From Clostridiales bacterium (lineage in GTDB: Bacteria > Bacillota > Clostridia > Saccharofermentanales > Saccharofermentanaceae): 64,000 nt of DNA. Below the pieces are notes generated by a model that was not told the DNA's origin, made no database searches, and was given only the letters and a program-made list of their open reading frames with translations. The position numbers and the translations under genes are program-made. The stretch lies in the NCBI GenBank assembly GCA_017551625.1, contig JAFZLF010000003.1:62001-126000 (forward strand), written 5' to 3'. Below are positions 25,567-33,807 of this stretch, piece after piece (the first letter of the stretch is position 1; every line of letters starts with the position of its first letter).

Positions 25567-26424
25567 TTATGCTGTCGCCTGTGCTGCTTTATTCTTTCTG
25601 TTCTTCTTATGAACGATCTTACTGAATCCCTTCGCAAGTCCGTGTGCGGCCAGTCGGATCAGTGCGACGGATCCGATCGTGAAGAAGACTCCGATACCGA
25701 AGCAGGAAAGTCCGCCTCCCAGGATCACCATCGCGGCGACCGGGTTCATGAACAGGGCAACGATTCCGAAGATGATCGTTACGAATCCGGATGCGAGCAT
25801 CCCGACTCCCCAGGCCACGAAAATGATCAGTACGACGAACATGACGAAAATTAAGACGCATGCCACGATCAAAAGTGCAAAGATGACCGGCGAGAGTGGC
25901 AGTGCGAAGATCGCGGCCAGCACGATCAGGAGCGTCTTCAGCGCGGAAGGTGTCTCCTTCTTCTGCTGCGGCTGTGGCTGATACTGTGGAGCTGCGGCCT
26001 GCTGCTGGTACTGTGCTCCGTTCTGGTAACCTGCCTGGGGCTGTGCACCGGCGACGAACTGTGCGTCGGCTGCCTGTGCGTACTGTCCTTCCACTGTAGT
26101 TCCTGTTGCAACTACCGGAGCGACCACTGCGACGGCGTTGGCGTCGGGAGCTGCGGCCGGCTGTGAAGGAATGGTGGCCAGTGCATTTTCCGAAGAAATA
26201 TTAGCAGAGGCCAGGCTCTCTTCATACTTTCTATCTACGATGTCAACGAGGATCTTCTTCGCAAGGATCTTCGGCTCACCTAATTCCTCGATCACTTTTG
26301 CTTCGTTCTCCAAGCCTGCCTCATCGAAGTACTCTTCGTAGAACTCGACCGCTTCGTCGCGATCATACTGCGGCAGGATCTTTAGTCCTTTTCTCAATTC
26401 CTGCAAATATGTTTCCTTGTTCAT
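25567..26424 (-). CDS. DUF1700 (HAAS-domain) membrane protein
   Basis: 285 residues. The N-terminal 75 residues are the helical HAAS/DUF1700 signature (YLQELRKGLKIL, AVEFYEEYFDEAG, IEELGEPKILAKKI). A Pro/Gln/Ala-rich linker (about 95-155) follows, then several TM segments and a basic tail (HKKNRKNKAA). It overlaps the padR stop by ATGA with GGGAGGGG just upstream, so it is translated with PadR. The family partners PadR regulators and is thought to act as a membrane component of the same circuit. Confidence 0.88.
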   Translation of the reverse strand: MNKETYLQELRKGLKILPQYDRDEAVEFYEEYFDEAGLENEAKVIEELGEPKILAKKILVDIVDRKYEESLASANISSENALATIPSQPAAAPDANAVAVVAPVVATGTTVEGQYAQAADAQFVAGAQPQAGYQNGAQYQQQAAAPQYQPQPQQKKETPSALKTLLIVLAAIFALPLSPVIFALLIVACVLIFVMFVVLIIFVAWGVGMLASGFVTIIFGIVALFMNPVAAMVILGGGLSCFGIGVFFTIGSVALIRLAAHGLAKGFSKIVHKKNRKNKAAQATA

Positions 26425-26735
26425 TTGTTATCCCCTCCCAGTAATGAATCAACTGAATCTTTGTACTTGTTCCATTCTTCCAAATAAAACTGCTGAAGTT
26501 CTCGCCCTCGATCCGTGATCCTGTAATATCTTCGATTGCGGCCCTGATAAGGCTCATCGTATGTCTCTAGTGCAAAGTCTTTCTGGAGTCTGCGCAGGAC
26601 CGGATACAGTGTCGACTCTGAAATATCCAGTACCGTTTTGACCTGCTGCGTAAGTGTATACCCGTACGCGTCACCTTTGGTCAAGACCGACAGTACGCAA
26701 GCATCCAATAATGTAGAACCAACTTGGAATACCAT
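26421..26735 (-). CDS. PadR family transcriptional regulator
   Basis: 104 residues, the short PadR type. Winged helix: LLDACVLSVLTKGDAYGYTLTQ, STLYPVLRRLQKD and the wing YQGRNRRYYRITDRG, followed by a short dimerisation helix. GAAGGAG lies before the ATG. It heads the operon with DUF1700, DUF4097 and an ABC transporter, and most likely represses its own promoter, which is embedded in palindromes. The inducer is unknown. Confidence 0.93.
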   Translation of the reverse strand: MVFQVGSTLLDACVLSVLTKGDAYGYTLTQQVKTVLDISESTLYPVLRRLQKDFALETYDEPYQGRNRRYYRITDRGRELQQFYLEEWNKYKDSVDSLLGGDNK

Positions 26736-26749
26736 ACTATTTCTCCTTC

Positions 26750-26807
26750 CATATTGTATCGTTGGCTATATTATACGGCGTATAATATTGTGTGTCAATA
26801 CAATATG
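26750..26807 (-). promoter_or_regulatory. PadR promoter inside nested inverted repeats (candidate operator)
   Basis: The minus strand carries a perfect consensus promoter: TTGACA at 26793-26798, a 17-base spacer and TATAAT at 26770-26775. Three inverted repeats cover it: CATATTGTAT (26750-26759) with ATACAATATG (26798-26807); ten-base arms at 26768-26777 and 26779-26788; and ATATTGT (26785-26791) with ACAATAT (26800-26806). An N8 spacing between matched arms is common in PadR operators. Confidence 0.8.
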
Positions 26808-27226
26808 CTCACTTTTTTATCGGAATTTTCCTCATCTTCAAGAATCTCCTTCTGCACTGAAAGCAGGGACTTTGCGGTGTTTTCTGATTATTATTGCGCA
26901 AAGATTCCGCGTCTTTGTTTATGATTCCATTCTATATTTCTGCATGCCGGAATACTTGAATTGTCCCTTATATATTCCTTAATTCTTTCTTAATTGGAAG
27001 GTGCGGCCGCGCTTTTCGCGAATCGGTCCTCCCATTTACGCTACATTTTCGCATTATACTATCACTCTATACACATACTCACTTTCCTGGTTGTCATGCC
27101 GCCACGAAAATGCTAAAATGCACAAACTGGTCATTATATGATCGGTACATATATTATGATTATTCGAGGCGCGAAAAGCACTGAACGCGAATAGTTCTGA
27201 ACTCGACAAGCACTAAAAAACGACTT
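26808..27226. other. AT-rich intergenic stretch between padR and a MATE gene
   Basis: About 420 bases between divergent genes. Beyond the promoter at 27091-27119 and short palindromic bits (for example GCGCTTTTCGCG near 27009), I see no gene, terminator or recognised RNA. Confidence 0.5.
27091..27119 (+). promoter_or_regulatory. Promoter of the second MATE gene
   Basis: TTGTCA (27091-27096), 17-base spacer, TAAAAT (27114-27119) with an extended TGC. It leaves a leader of about 100 bases. Confidence 0.6.
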
Positions 27227-28612
27227 ATGAGCATGACATTGACGAAAGATAATAAACAGATATATAGGAAGCTCCTCCTGATCGCCGTCCCGATGATGAT
27301 CCAGAACGGCATCTCCAATTTCGTCAACCTTCTCGACAATCTCATGATCGGGAAGGTCGGGACCAATGCGCTCTCCGGCGTCGCGATCGCCAACCAGCTG
27401 ATCTTCGTCTTCTACCTGATGATCTTCGGGGCCACCGCCGGAGCCGGAATCTTCACTGCACAGTACCACGGCAAAGGCGACAACGAAGGGATCCGTTACA
27501 CTTTCCGATATAAGATCATCTCGAATGCCATAATCGCAGCAATCGCAACCATCATTCTGGCTTTCAGCTCACGATACCTCATCAACCTGTTTCTGCAGGG
27601 AGAAGGCAATCCTGCCGATGCCGCCGAGTCGCTGGAGATCGGCGTCGACTACATGCGCGTTATCCTCATCAGCCTCGTCCCCATCGGACTGACACAGGCC
27701 TATGCCGGAACTTTGAAGGACCTCGGCCGTACCAAAGTCCCGATGATCGCCTCTTTATGCGCGATCTTCGTAAACCTTGTCGGCAACTTCATACTCATCT
27801 ACGGATACCTTGGCTTCCCTGCCCTGGGCGCCACCGGAGCTGCGATCGCAACGGTCATCTCGAGATTTGTGGAGCTCTTCATCCTGGTCGTCCACACCGG
27901 ACGCCATCCTGATCTCTACCCTTTCATCCGCGGCGCCTTCTCGCAGTTCAGAGTTCCTCGCGCCCTGGCGACCCAGTATTTTCTAAAATCGCTCCCGCTC
28001 ATGGCAAACGAGACTTTCTGGTCACTTGGCGTCACCACCATCAACCAGTGCTATTCCTATAGAAGCCTCGACGCCGTCGCCGCGCTGAACATCGAGTCCA
28101 CCATCTGGAATCTCATGGGCGTCGCATTTATCGCGATGGGAGAAGCTGTCGGCATCGTCATGGGACACATCCTCGGCAGCGGCGAGCTCTCCACTGCGAA
28201 ACAAAGCGCGAAGAAGATGCGCCGCTTCACCGTGTTGTGCGGCATGATTTTCGGCGTCCTGATGATCGGCATCTCCCCGTTCTTCCCGCTCCTTTACAAC
28301 ACCTCGGATTACGTCCGGAACATGGCCACAGGATTCATCCTGATCTGCGGCTTCACGATGCCCATGATCGCCTTTAACCACGCCTCATATTTCATCATAA
28401 GAGCCGGCGGCAACACCATGATCACAGTCCTCTTTGATAGCGTATACACATGGGGCATCGCCGTCGTCGCCGCGTACATCATGAGCCGCTACACGGATAT
28501 CGCCGTGACTCCTATGTTCGCTGTCGTCCAGTGCCTCGAGTTCCTCAAATGCTTCGTGGCTTTCTTCATGGTACGAAGCGACATGTGGGTCAAGAATATC
28601 GTCAAAGACTAA
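27227..28612 (+). CDS. MATE family efflux transporter
   Basis: 461 residues and 12 predicted TMs. Landmarks are LIAVPMMIQNGISNFVNLLDNLMIG, GAGIFTAQYHGKGD, AYAGTLKDLGRTKVP and, late, FIIRAGGNT. It is only distantly similar to the MATE protein at 19140. The substrate is unknown. No clear ribosome binding site precedes the ATG (AAAAAACGACTT), and a second ATG lies two codons on, so the start is uncertain by a few residues. Monocistronic. Confidence 0.9.
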   Translation: MSMTLTKDNKQIYRKLLLIAVPMMIQNGISNFVNLLDNLMIGKVGTNALSGVAIANQLIFVFYLMIFGATAGAGIFTAQYHGKGDNEGIRYTFRYKIISNAIIAAIATIILAFSSRYLINLFLQGEGNPADAAESLEIGVDYMRVILISLVPIGLTQAYAGTLKDLGRTKVPMIASLCAIFVNLVGNFILIYGYLGFPALGATGAAIATVISRFVELFILVVHTGRHPDLYPFIRGAFSQFRVPRALATQYFLKSLPLMANETFWSLGVTTINQCYSYRSLDAVAALNIESTIWNLMGVAFIAMGEAVGIVMGHILGSGELSTAKQSAKKMRRFTVLCGMIFGVLMIGISPFFPLLYNTSDYVRNMATGFILICGFTMPMIAFNHASYFIIRAGGNTMITVLFDSVYTWGIAVVAAYIMSRYTDIAVTPMFAVVQCLEFLKCFVAFFMVRSDMWVKNIVKD

Positions 28613-28673
28613 GACATCCTGGCGCAAAGCGAATCACCTACACACCATCACCGGATCCAAATCCCCAGAAAAC

Positions 28674-28706
28674 AAAAAGCGCGCCGGCATCTCGTCAGTG
28701 CGCTTT
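28674..28706 (-). terminator. Terminator after rsfS
   Basis: AAAGCGC (28676-28682) pairs with GCGCTTT (28700-28706). On the minus strand the stem is followed by TTTTTGTTTTC. It may also serve the convergent MATE gene. Confidence 0.65.
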
Positions 28707-28730
28707 CATATATCCAATTTTCGTCCGGCT

Positions 28731-29069
28731 TTACTCCTCGACCTTCTTCATCGCCCAGAGCTTCTCGAGATTATAGTTCGCACGTTCCTCCGGATGGAAA
28801 ACATGCACGACCACGTCCTTGTAGTCGAGGAGGATCCAGCGTCCGGATTCACGGCCTTCGATATGGTCCGGCGTCACGTCATAATCGCGCTTGAGCATAT
28901 ACTCCACTTCGTCGGCGAGCGCCTTGATATGCGTAGATGACGTACCGGAACAGATCACAAAATAATCGGCGAGCACCGTCTTCTCCGACACAGGGATCAG
29001 TTCGATATCCACGCCCTTCTTATTATCCAGAATCTCCACGATCTTATCAGCCAGCTCTTTAATCTCCAT
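28731..29069 (-). CDS. rsfS: Ribosome silencing factor RsfS
   Basis: 112 residues of the RsfS/Iojap family. It binds ribosomal protein uL14 and blocks subunit joining in starved cells. Landmarks are LADYFVICSG, STHIKALADEVEY, EGRESGRWILLDY and VVVHVFHPEERANYNLEKLW. It lies 75 bases after the nadD-yqeK fusion, the classic nadD-yqeK-rsfS order of Bacillota. GGGAGGA precedes the ATG at a normal distance. Confidence 0.96.
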   Translation of the reverse strand: MEIKELADKIVEILDNKKGVDIELIPVSEKTVLADYFVICSGTSSTHIKALADEVEYMLKRDYDVTPDHIEGRESGRWILLDYKDVVVHVFHPEERANYNLEKLWAMKKVEE

Positions 29070-29144
29070 GAGTATCCTCCCAAGTGGTTTTATTTATTCT
29101 CATTATACACATAATTCTTCCGACGCGAAATGCACTTTTCCACG

Positions 29145-30341
29145 TCAGCCTTTCCGGTTCCGGATCAGATACTCCAGCGACTTCTTCGTGTCGTCGTGGA
29201 TCTCCATCCCCTTCTTAGCAAAGCTTTCTTTGATTGCGAGATAACAGGAGATCATGGCCTCATCGAGATCCGTCTCCGCCCAGCGCCGGATCTCGGTCAG
29301 ATCATCGTAATCGCGCGCCGGCTCGAGCTTGTCGGCAAGGTACACGATCTTATCCGTGACCGTCATCACCTCACGTCCGACCGTATGGAACTGGATCGCA
29401 TCGAGCACCTCCTGATCCTCGACACCATAGTGTTCACGCGCATACACCGCGCCGGCCGGCGAATGCAGGATCTGCTTCCCCGGAATATACCCGTGAATGA
29501 TCTTCGCCGCCAGCTCGATCTGCTGCTTCTCGGGAAGTTCCTTCGCACAATCATGGAGAAGCGCGGCCAGCGCACATTTATCGGGATCCCCGCCGAAACG
29601 CATCGCATATCTCGTCGCGAGCACACACACATTCATACTATGCAGGAGCCGCTTGCTGCCCAGCTCACGGAAGAGCGTAAAGCAGTGCTTCATAAGCGTC
29701 GTATACATTTCATCGGAGACATGCATCAACGGCGCGTCCTCACAGTAGAGGTCATGGCACTTGATAAACGCCCGCACCGACTCGGGGATTCCCGTCTCCT
29801 CATTCCATTCCGCACGGTTGCGTAGCGCGGAAGACGCGACCTCCACACCCTCGATCTGGAAGAACTTCACCTTGGTATCGTAGATCTCCTCCAGATGCGC
29901 GGCCTGGTTTTTCGCCTGTCCCTCATCGATACCGGGGCGAAGCGCACAGAGAAGCCTGCACTGTTTCAGGATCTCCTCCGGCTGATACCACGACTCGAAC
30001 TCGAAGAGAATATCCGAACCGCACATCAGCAGCAGCTCGTCCTTTTCGGAGACGACTTTCTGCTTGCGAAGATTTTTCAGCGTCTCTACCGTATAGCTCT
30101 TCTCACCGAAGACCTGCTCGATGTCGCACACCTCACACTTCGGTTCATCCCGAAGCGCGGCCTTGACCATATAGAAACGATAAGGAGACAGCGTCATCTT
30201 CCGCGCGGGCTTGAAGCAAGGCATTCCCGTCGGGATCACGATCACTCGGTCGACTTTTTTGCTCTTGATCGCGCCGCGGATCATGGACAGATGCCCGATG
30301 TGAAAAGGATCAAATGCTCCGCCGTAGATGCCGATTTTCAA
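29145..30341 (-). CDS. nadD: Fused nicotinate-nucleotide adenylyltransferase (NadD) and YqeK HD hydrolase
   Basis: 398 residues joining two enzymes normally encoded separately. Residues 1-190 are NadD (GGAFDPFHIGH nucleotidyltransferase motif, VASSALRNR near the domain end), which makes nicotinate adenine dinucleotide. Residues about 205-398 are a YqeK-type HD domain (HSMNVCVLATRYA, ALLHDCAKELP, FHTVGREVM), a symmetrical Ap4A hydrolase family. The start is TTG at 30341, behind GGAAGGAG with 7-base spacing and directly before the conserved KIGIYGG. A GTG at 30389 lacks a site. Confidence 0.92.
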   Translation of the reverse strand: MKIGIYGGAFDPFHIGHLSMIRGAIKSKKVDRVIVIPTGMPCFKPARKMTLSPYRFYMVKAALRDEPKCEVCDIEQVFGEKSYTVETLKNLRKQKVVSEKDELLLMCGSDILFEFESWYQPEEILKQCRLLCALRPGIDEGQAKNQAAHLEEIYDTKVKFFQIEGVEVASSALRNRAEWNEETGIPESVRAFIKCHDLYCEDAPLMHVSDEMYTTLMKHCFTLFRELGSKRLLHSMNVCVLATRYAMRFGGDPDKCALAALLHDCAKELPEKQQIELAAKIIHGYIPGKQILHSPAGAVYAREHYGVEDQEVLDAIQFHTVGREVMTVTDKIVYLADKLEPARDYDDLTEIRRWAETDLDEAMISCYLAIKESFAKKGMEIHDDTKKSLEYLIRNRKG

Positions 30342-30415
30342 ATTGTCGTCTCCTTCCGATGCTTTTCTATTCTCGAGAAGCACTGTCACCCTACAGTACT
30401 TGTTCTATTATACTA

Positions 30416-32011
30416 CTACCGATACGTCCGGATCGCCCAGTCGTATTCCGCCAGGCGTCTGCTATGCCCGCAGTAATTACATACGCGTCCGGCCAGAAGC
30501 GACATCGGCGCGCCGCACTGCTTACAGTTCGTGAAAGAAGGAGCGCAGACCGCCTGGGATTTGCACGCCTTATCCTTGACCAGGATCATCCTGACCGTTT
30601 CTTTCTTTCGCTTGACCTTGCCGTTTTTCTCCAGAAGAAGCGTCAGTCTCACTGCGACGGACATCTCCTGCAGGTACTCGCTGACCTGATATCCTTGAAG
30701 CTGGATCGTCTCGACCTGCATATCGATCACATCCTGATATCTGCCGATATAAGTACTGACCTGCGCTTCCGCTGCCTGGCTCTCCACAAAAGCCGAAGCA
30801 TCCGCAGGTCCTCTCGCATAGTGGATCACCGCCAGTTTATTTTGCAGATTCGAGAAAAAACCGTTCATGGAGAACAGCGGATCGTGCCGGCGTATCGCAT
30901 CTTCCACCTTCTTATTCGCCTTATTTTGTTTCTCCATCTTTTTGATCATGCGTCCGCTCATGAACCTCAGCGAAGCGATCCCCTGAATCAGCGGGATACC
31001 GAACACGATGAAGAACATCAGCGCCATAGTAACGGTCAAGGCCGTCACGACGATCGAAGCGACCATCACGGCCGGGATCATGATCATAATACTATCCCCG
31101 TTACTTATGGAGTTCTTGATACACAGGATCAAGCAGATGAGAAAAGTCGGGACGCCGACGATCACACTAAAAAGCGGGATCAATTTCCTTCTCGCCGACT
31201 TATACTTCGCATATTCCACATCGCAATCATGCCGGAATCCGAACTCGGAAACACGGTTCTCCAGATCTTCGATGGTAAACTTCGTTCCGCAGTAATCACA
31301 TCCGTCGATGAGGTCCTCTCTTGTGGAAGCACTTCCACAGTTCGGACACACCACCTGTGCCTTCGTTTTCATCTCCGCGCTCAATACCCGGTATGCGGCC
31401 GTCTCTACGCACTTTTTCGTATGGAGTTTCTTCCCATCCCGCGTGAAAATCTCTTTCGCCTGAACCGTTTCCGAGATCTCGTTGATCTTGTACTTCCCAT
31501 CGAAATATTTATTCTCACGGATCGGCGCGATCGACCCGTATCCCAGCCGTTCGGACGTAAAATCCAGGCGGATCCTCTTTTGATCCAGCCGTTGTTTCTT
31601 GATGGACAGGATATGCCAGTAGATCTGCGTCGCCACTTTCTGGATCGCATCATTCTCCGGAACGCCCGGCTGCTCGAAGAAAGACGCATAATCATCGCGA
31701 AAAGCTCTGATCAGGTTTTCGGTATCCGTTTTATCTTCCGTGATCTTATAGAACTCCGGAAACAGATCCGAGCGCAGTTCCTTGGCAATCAGATTCTTTC
31801 CGCCTTCTTTCTTCTTCTCGTATAGTTCATAGCCCTTGATTCCGGAGAGAAAAGCACCACCGGCAATCATGCATCCTCCGAGGACATAAGCGATCACCTG
31901 AGATGAAGTATCTGCACTCATCTCCGGATCCGTCCGCCCCAGTTCGATCATGCCGAAGCCGAAGAAGAAGATAACTATTCCTAAAAGAAGCAAACCGATC
32001 TTCTTGATCAT
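30416..32011 (-). CDS. Membrane protein with zinc ribbons and a Tim44-like domain
   Basis: 531 residues. Two TMs lie at the N-terminus (LLLLGIVIFFFGFG; VIAYVLGGCMIAGGAFL), a zinc ribbon (CPNCGSASTRE, CDYCGTKF) near 235-265, two more TMs near 290-360, and a Tim44-like globular domain near 385-500 (YQDVIDMQVETIQLQGYQV). A second zinc ribbon (CKQCGAPMSL, CNYCGHSRRL) closes the protein. Such proteins are annotated as Tim44/zinc-ribbon membrane proteins of unknown role. It lies just downstream of purD and is similar in plan to the gene at 33808. Confidence 0.65.
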   Translation of the reverse strand: MIKKIGLLLLGIVIFFFGFGMIELGRTDPEMSADTSSQVIAYVLGGCMIAGGAFLSGIKGYELYEKKKEGGKNLIAKELRSDLFPEFYKITEDKTDTENLIRAFRDDYASFFEQPGVPENDAIQKVATQIYWHILSIKKQRLDQKRIRLDFTSERLGYGSIAPIRENKYFDGKYKINEISETVQAKEIFTRDGKKLHTKKCVETAAYRVLSAEMKTKAQVVCPNCGSASTREDLIDGCDYCGTKFTIEDLENRVSEFGFRHDCDVEYAKYKSARRKLIPLFSVIVGVPTFLICLILCIKNSISNGDSIMIMIPAVMVASIVVTALTVTMALMFFIVFGIPLIQGIASLRFMSGRMIKKMEKQNKANKKVEDAIRRHDPLFSMNGFFSNLQNKLAVIHYARGPADASAFVESQAAEAQVSTYIGRYQDVIDMQVETIQLQGYQVSEYLQEMSVAVRLTLLLEKNGKVKRKKETVRMILVKDKACKSQAVCAPSFTNCKQCGAPMSLLAGRVCNYCGHSRRLAEYDWAIRTYR

Positions 32012-32034
32012 TTCAGTGTTCTACCAATACTTGT

Positions 32035-33288
32035 TTATTTCAGAGTTCTACCAATATCCGTTCTGTAATGTGCCTTTTCAAAGTAGATCTTCTTCACGCC
32101 TTCGTAAGCGGAATCGATCGCTTCATCCATCGTCGCACCATCCGCGTATACGCAGAGGACACGTCCGCCGGATGTGACGAGTTTGCCGTCCTTGAGCGCC
32201 GTACCGGCCTGGAACACGAGGTGTCCGCAGTCTGCGATACCCGTGATCTCATAGCCCTTATCGTACTTCTCCGGATATCCGCCACTGGCCATAACCACGA
32301 CGCAGGAGCAACCCGCCTTCCACTTCAGATCGACCTGGTCGAGCGTGCCGTCGATGCATGCATCGACGAGCTCCATAAGATCGTTTTCCATGCGCGGCAG
32401 GATCGCCTGGCACTCCGGATCACCGAAGCGGGCGTTATACTCGACGACCTTCGCGCCGTCTTTCGTGAGCATCAGGCCGAAGTAGATGACGCCCTTGAAC
32501 GGACGGCCTTCCGCAGCCAGTGCTTTTATCGTAGGTTCGACGATCGAATCGTAGATCGCCTTCTCTTCTTCCTCAGTAAGATCCGCACCCGGTGTAACAG
32601 CGCCCATACCGCCGGTATTGAGACCTTCGTCATGGTCATATGCACGCTTGTGGTCACGGGAGGTGATCATCGGGATGACGGTCTTTCCGTCGGCAAAAGC
32701 CAGAAGCGTCATTTCCGGTCCGACCATGCATTCTTCGATAACAACGGTGCTTCCGGACTTTCCGAAAACGCCCTCGCTCATCATGGAGATAACGGCTTTC
32801 TTCGCTTCCTCAAGGGTCTGCGCGATGATAACGCCCTTACCGAGTGCAAGTCCGTCTGCCTTGATGACGATCGGCATCTCCTGCGTCTCGAGATACGCGA
32901 GCGCTTCGTCCTGATTCGTAAACGTCTGGTACTTTGCGGTCGGGATATTATATTTCTTCATGAGTTCCTTGGAGAAAGCCTTTGAAGCCTCGACGATCGC
33001 GGCATTGGCATGCGGACCGAAAGCACGAAGTCCGGCTGCTTCCATCGCATCGACCATACCCAGAGCGAGCGGGTCATCCGGCGCGACGAAAACGAGATCG
33101 AACTGTTCCTTCTTGGCGAACTCGACCATCGCCTCGACATCCGTAGCCTTGATCGGCACACACGTCGCGATCTCGGCGATACCGCCGTTACCCGGTGCAC
33201 AGAAGCGCTCCGTCACTCTCGGGCTCTGCTTCAGTTTCCAACAAATCGCATGCTCACGGCCACCGCCGCCTACTACTAAAACCTTCAT
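32035..33288 (-). CDS. purD: Phosphoribosylamine-glycine ligase
   Basis: ATP-grasp enzyme making GAR in purine synthesis. The 417 residues carry the N-terminal VVGGGGREHAICWKL, PDDPLALGMVDA, ATP-grasp core IKADGLALGKGV, GGMGAVTPG and RFGDPECQAILPR. GGAGG precedes the ATG and an extended -10 lies about 70 bases upstream. Here it is separated from the other pur genes by two zinc-ribbon genes. Confidence 0.96.
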   Translation of the reverse strand: MKVLVVGGGGREHAICWKLKQSPRVTERFCAPGNGGIAEIATCVPIKATDVEAMVEFAKKEQFDLVFVAPDDPLALGMVDAMEAAGLRAFGPHANAAIVEASKAFSKELMKKYNIPTAKYQTFTNQDEALAYLETQEMPIVIKADGLALGKGVIIAQTLEEAKKAVISMMSEGVFGKSGSTVVIEECMVGPEMTLLAFADGKTVIPMITSRDHKRAYDHDEGLNTGGMGAVTPGADLTEEEEKAIYDSIVEPTIKALAAEGRPFKGVIYFGLMLTKDGAKVVEYNARFGDPECQAILPRMENDLMELVDACIDGTLDQVDLKWKAGCSCVVVMASGGYPEKYDKGYEITGIADCGHLVFQAGTALKDGKLVTSGGRVLCVYADGATMDEAIDSAYEGVKKIYFEKAHYRTDIGRTLK

Positions 33289-33359
33289 GAATTACCTCCG
33301 GGTATCTTTGTTTCACATCCAGAGCGTGAACAAGAAAGCCCACTCACGCCCGACAAGTA

Positions 33360-33368
33360 ATTATACCA
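33360..33368 (-). promoter_or_regulatory. Extended -10 promoter element before purD
   Basis: Minus strand TGG then TATAAT (33360-33365), about 72 bases before the purD start. The -35 region is weak. Confidence 0.5.
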
Positions 33369-33466
33369 AATCATCGGCAAAAACGATACACTTCGATCTC
33401 TCGCGCGTGCATTTCTATTGTGCCTAAAAGATCTCAAAAACATCGGCGATGAAGGCACATTTACCC

Positions 33467-33790
33467 TCACGTCATCGCGGAAATCACATAAACGACCGAT
33501 CCGATCAGAATTACCACGATAATGAACAACAGTATCTTTCCGAGGCCGTTCCATGCACATCCGCCCTTCAACGGTTCCGGTTGCTTCGGTGGCTCTTCCT
33601 TCTTGATCTCGACTCTCTTCTTCTGAAGCGACTTCTCGATTACTTCGTGCCTTTTCGCGCCGCAAGTCGGGCAACATGTTTCCGCATTATCCGTCGGCCC
33701 GATTTTCTCCTTCGTACCACAATAGTCACACTTTGAAAATCTCTCGACGACCTCTCCGGTAACCACCTCTTCGTATTGTTTGTTCTCCAT
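33467..33790 (-). CDS. Small zinc-ribbon, single-TM membrane protein
   Basis: 107 residues. A zinc ribbon (CDYCGTKEK and CPTCGAKR) lies near 20-47, then a charged Lys/Glu/Pro linker, and one C-terminal TM (KILLFIIVVILIGSVVYVI). The N-terminus is presumably cytosolic. It sits between two larger zinc-ribbon proteins of the same locus, which suggests a shared process. No named family recognised. Confidence 0.65.
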   Translation of the reverse strand: MENKQYEEVVTGEVVERFSKCDYCGTKEKIGPTDNAETCCPTCGAKRHEVIEKSLQKKRVEIKKEEPPKQPEPLKGGCAWNGLGKILLFIIVVILIGSVVYVISAMT

Positions 33791-33807
33791 ATATCTTTAC
33801 CTCCGGC

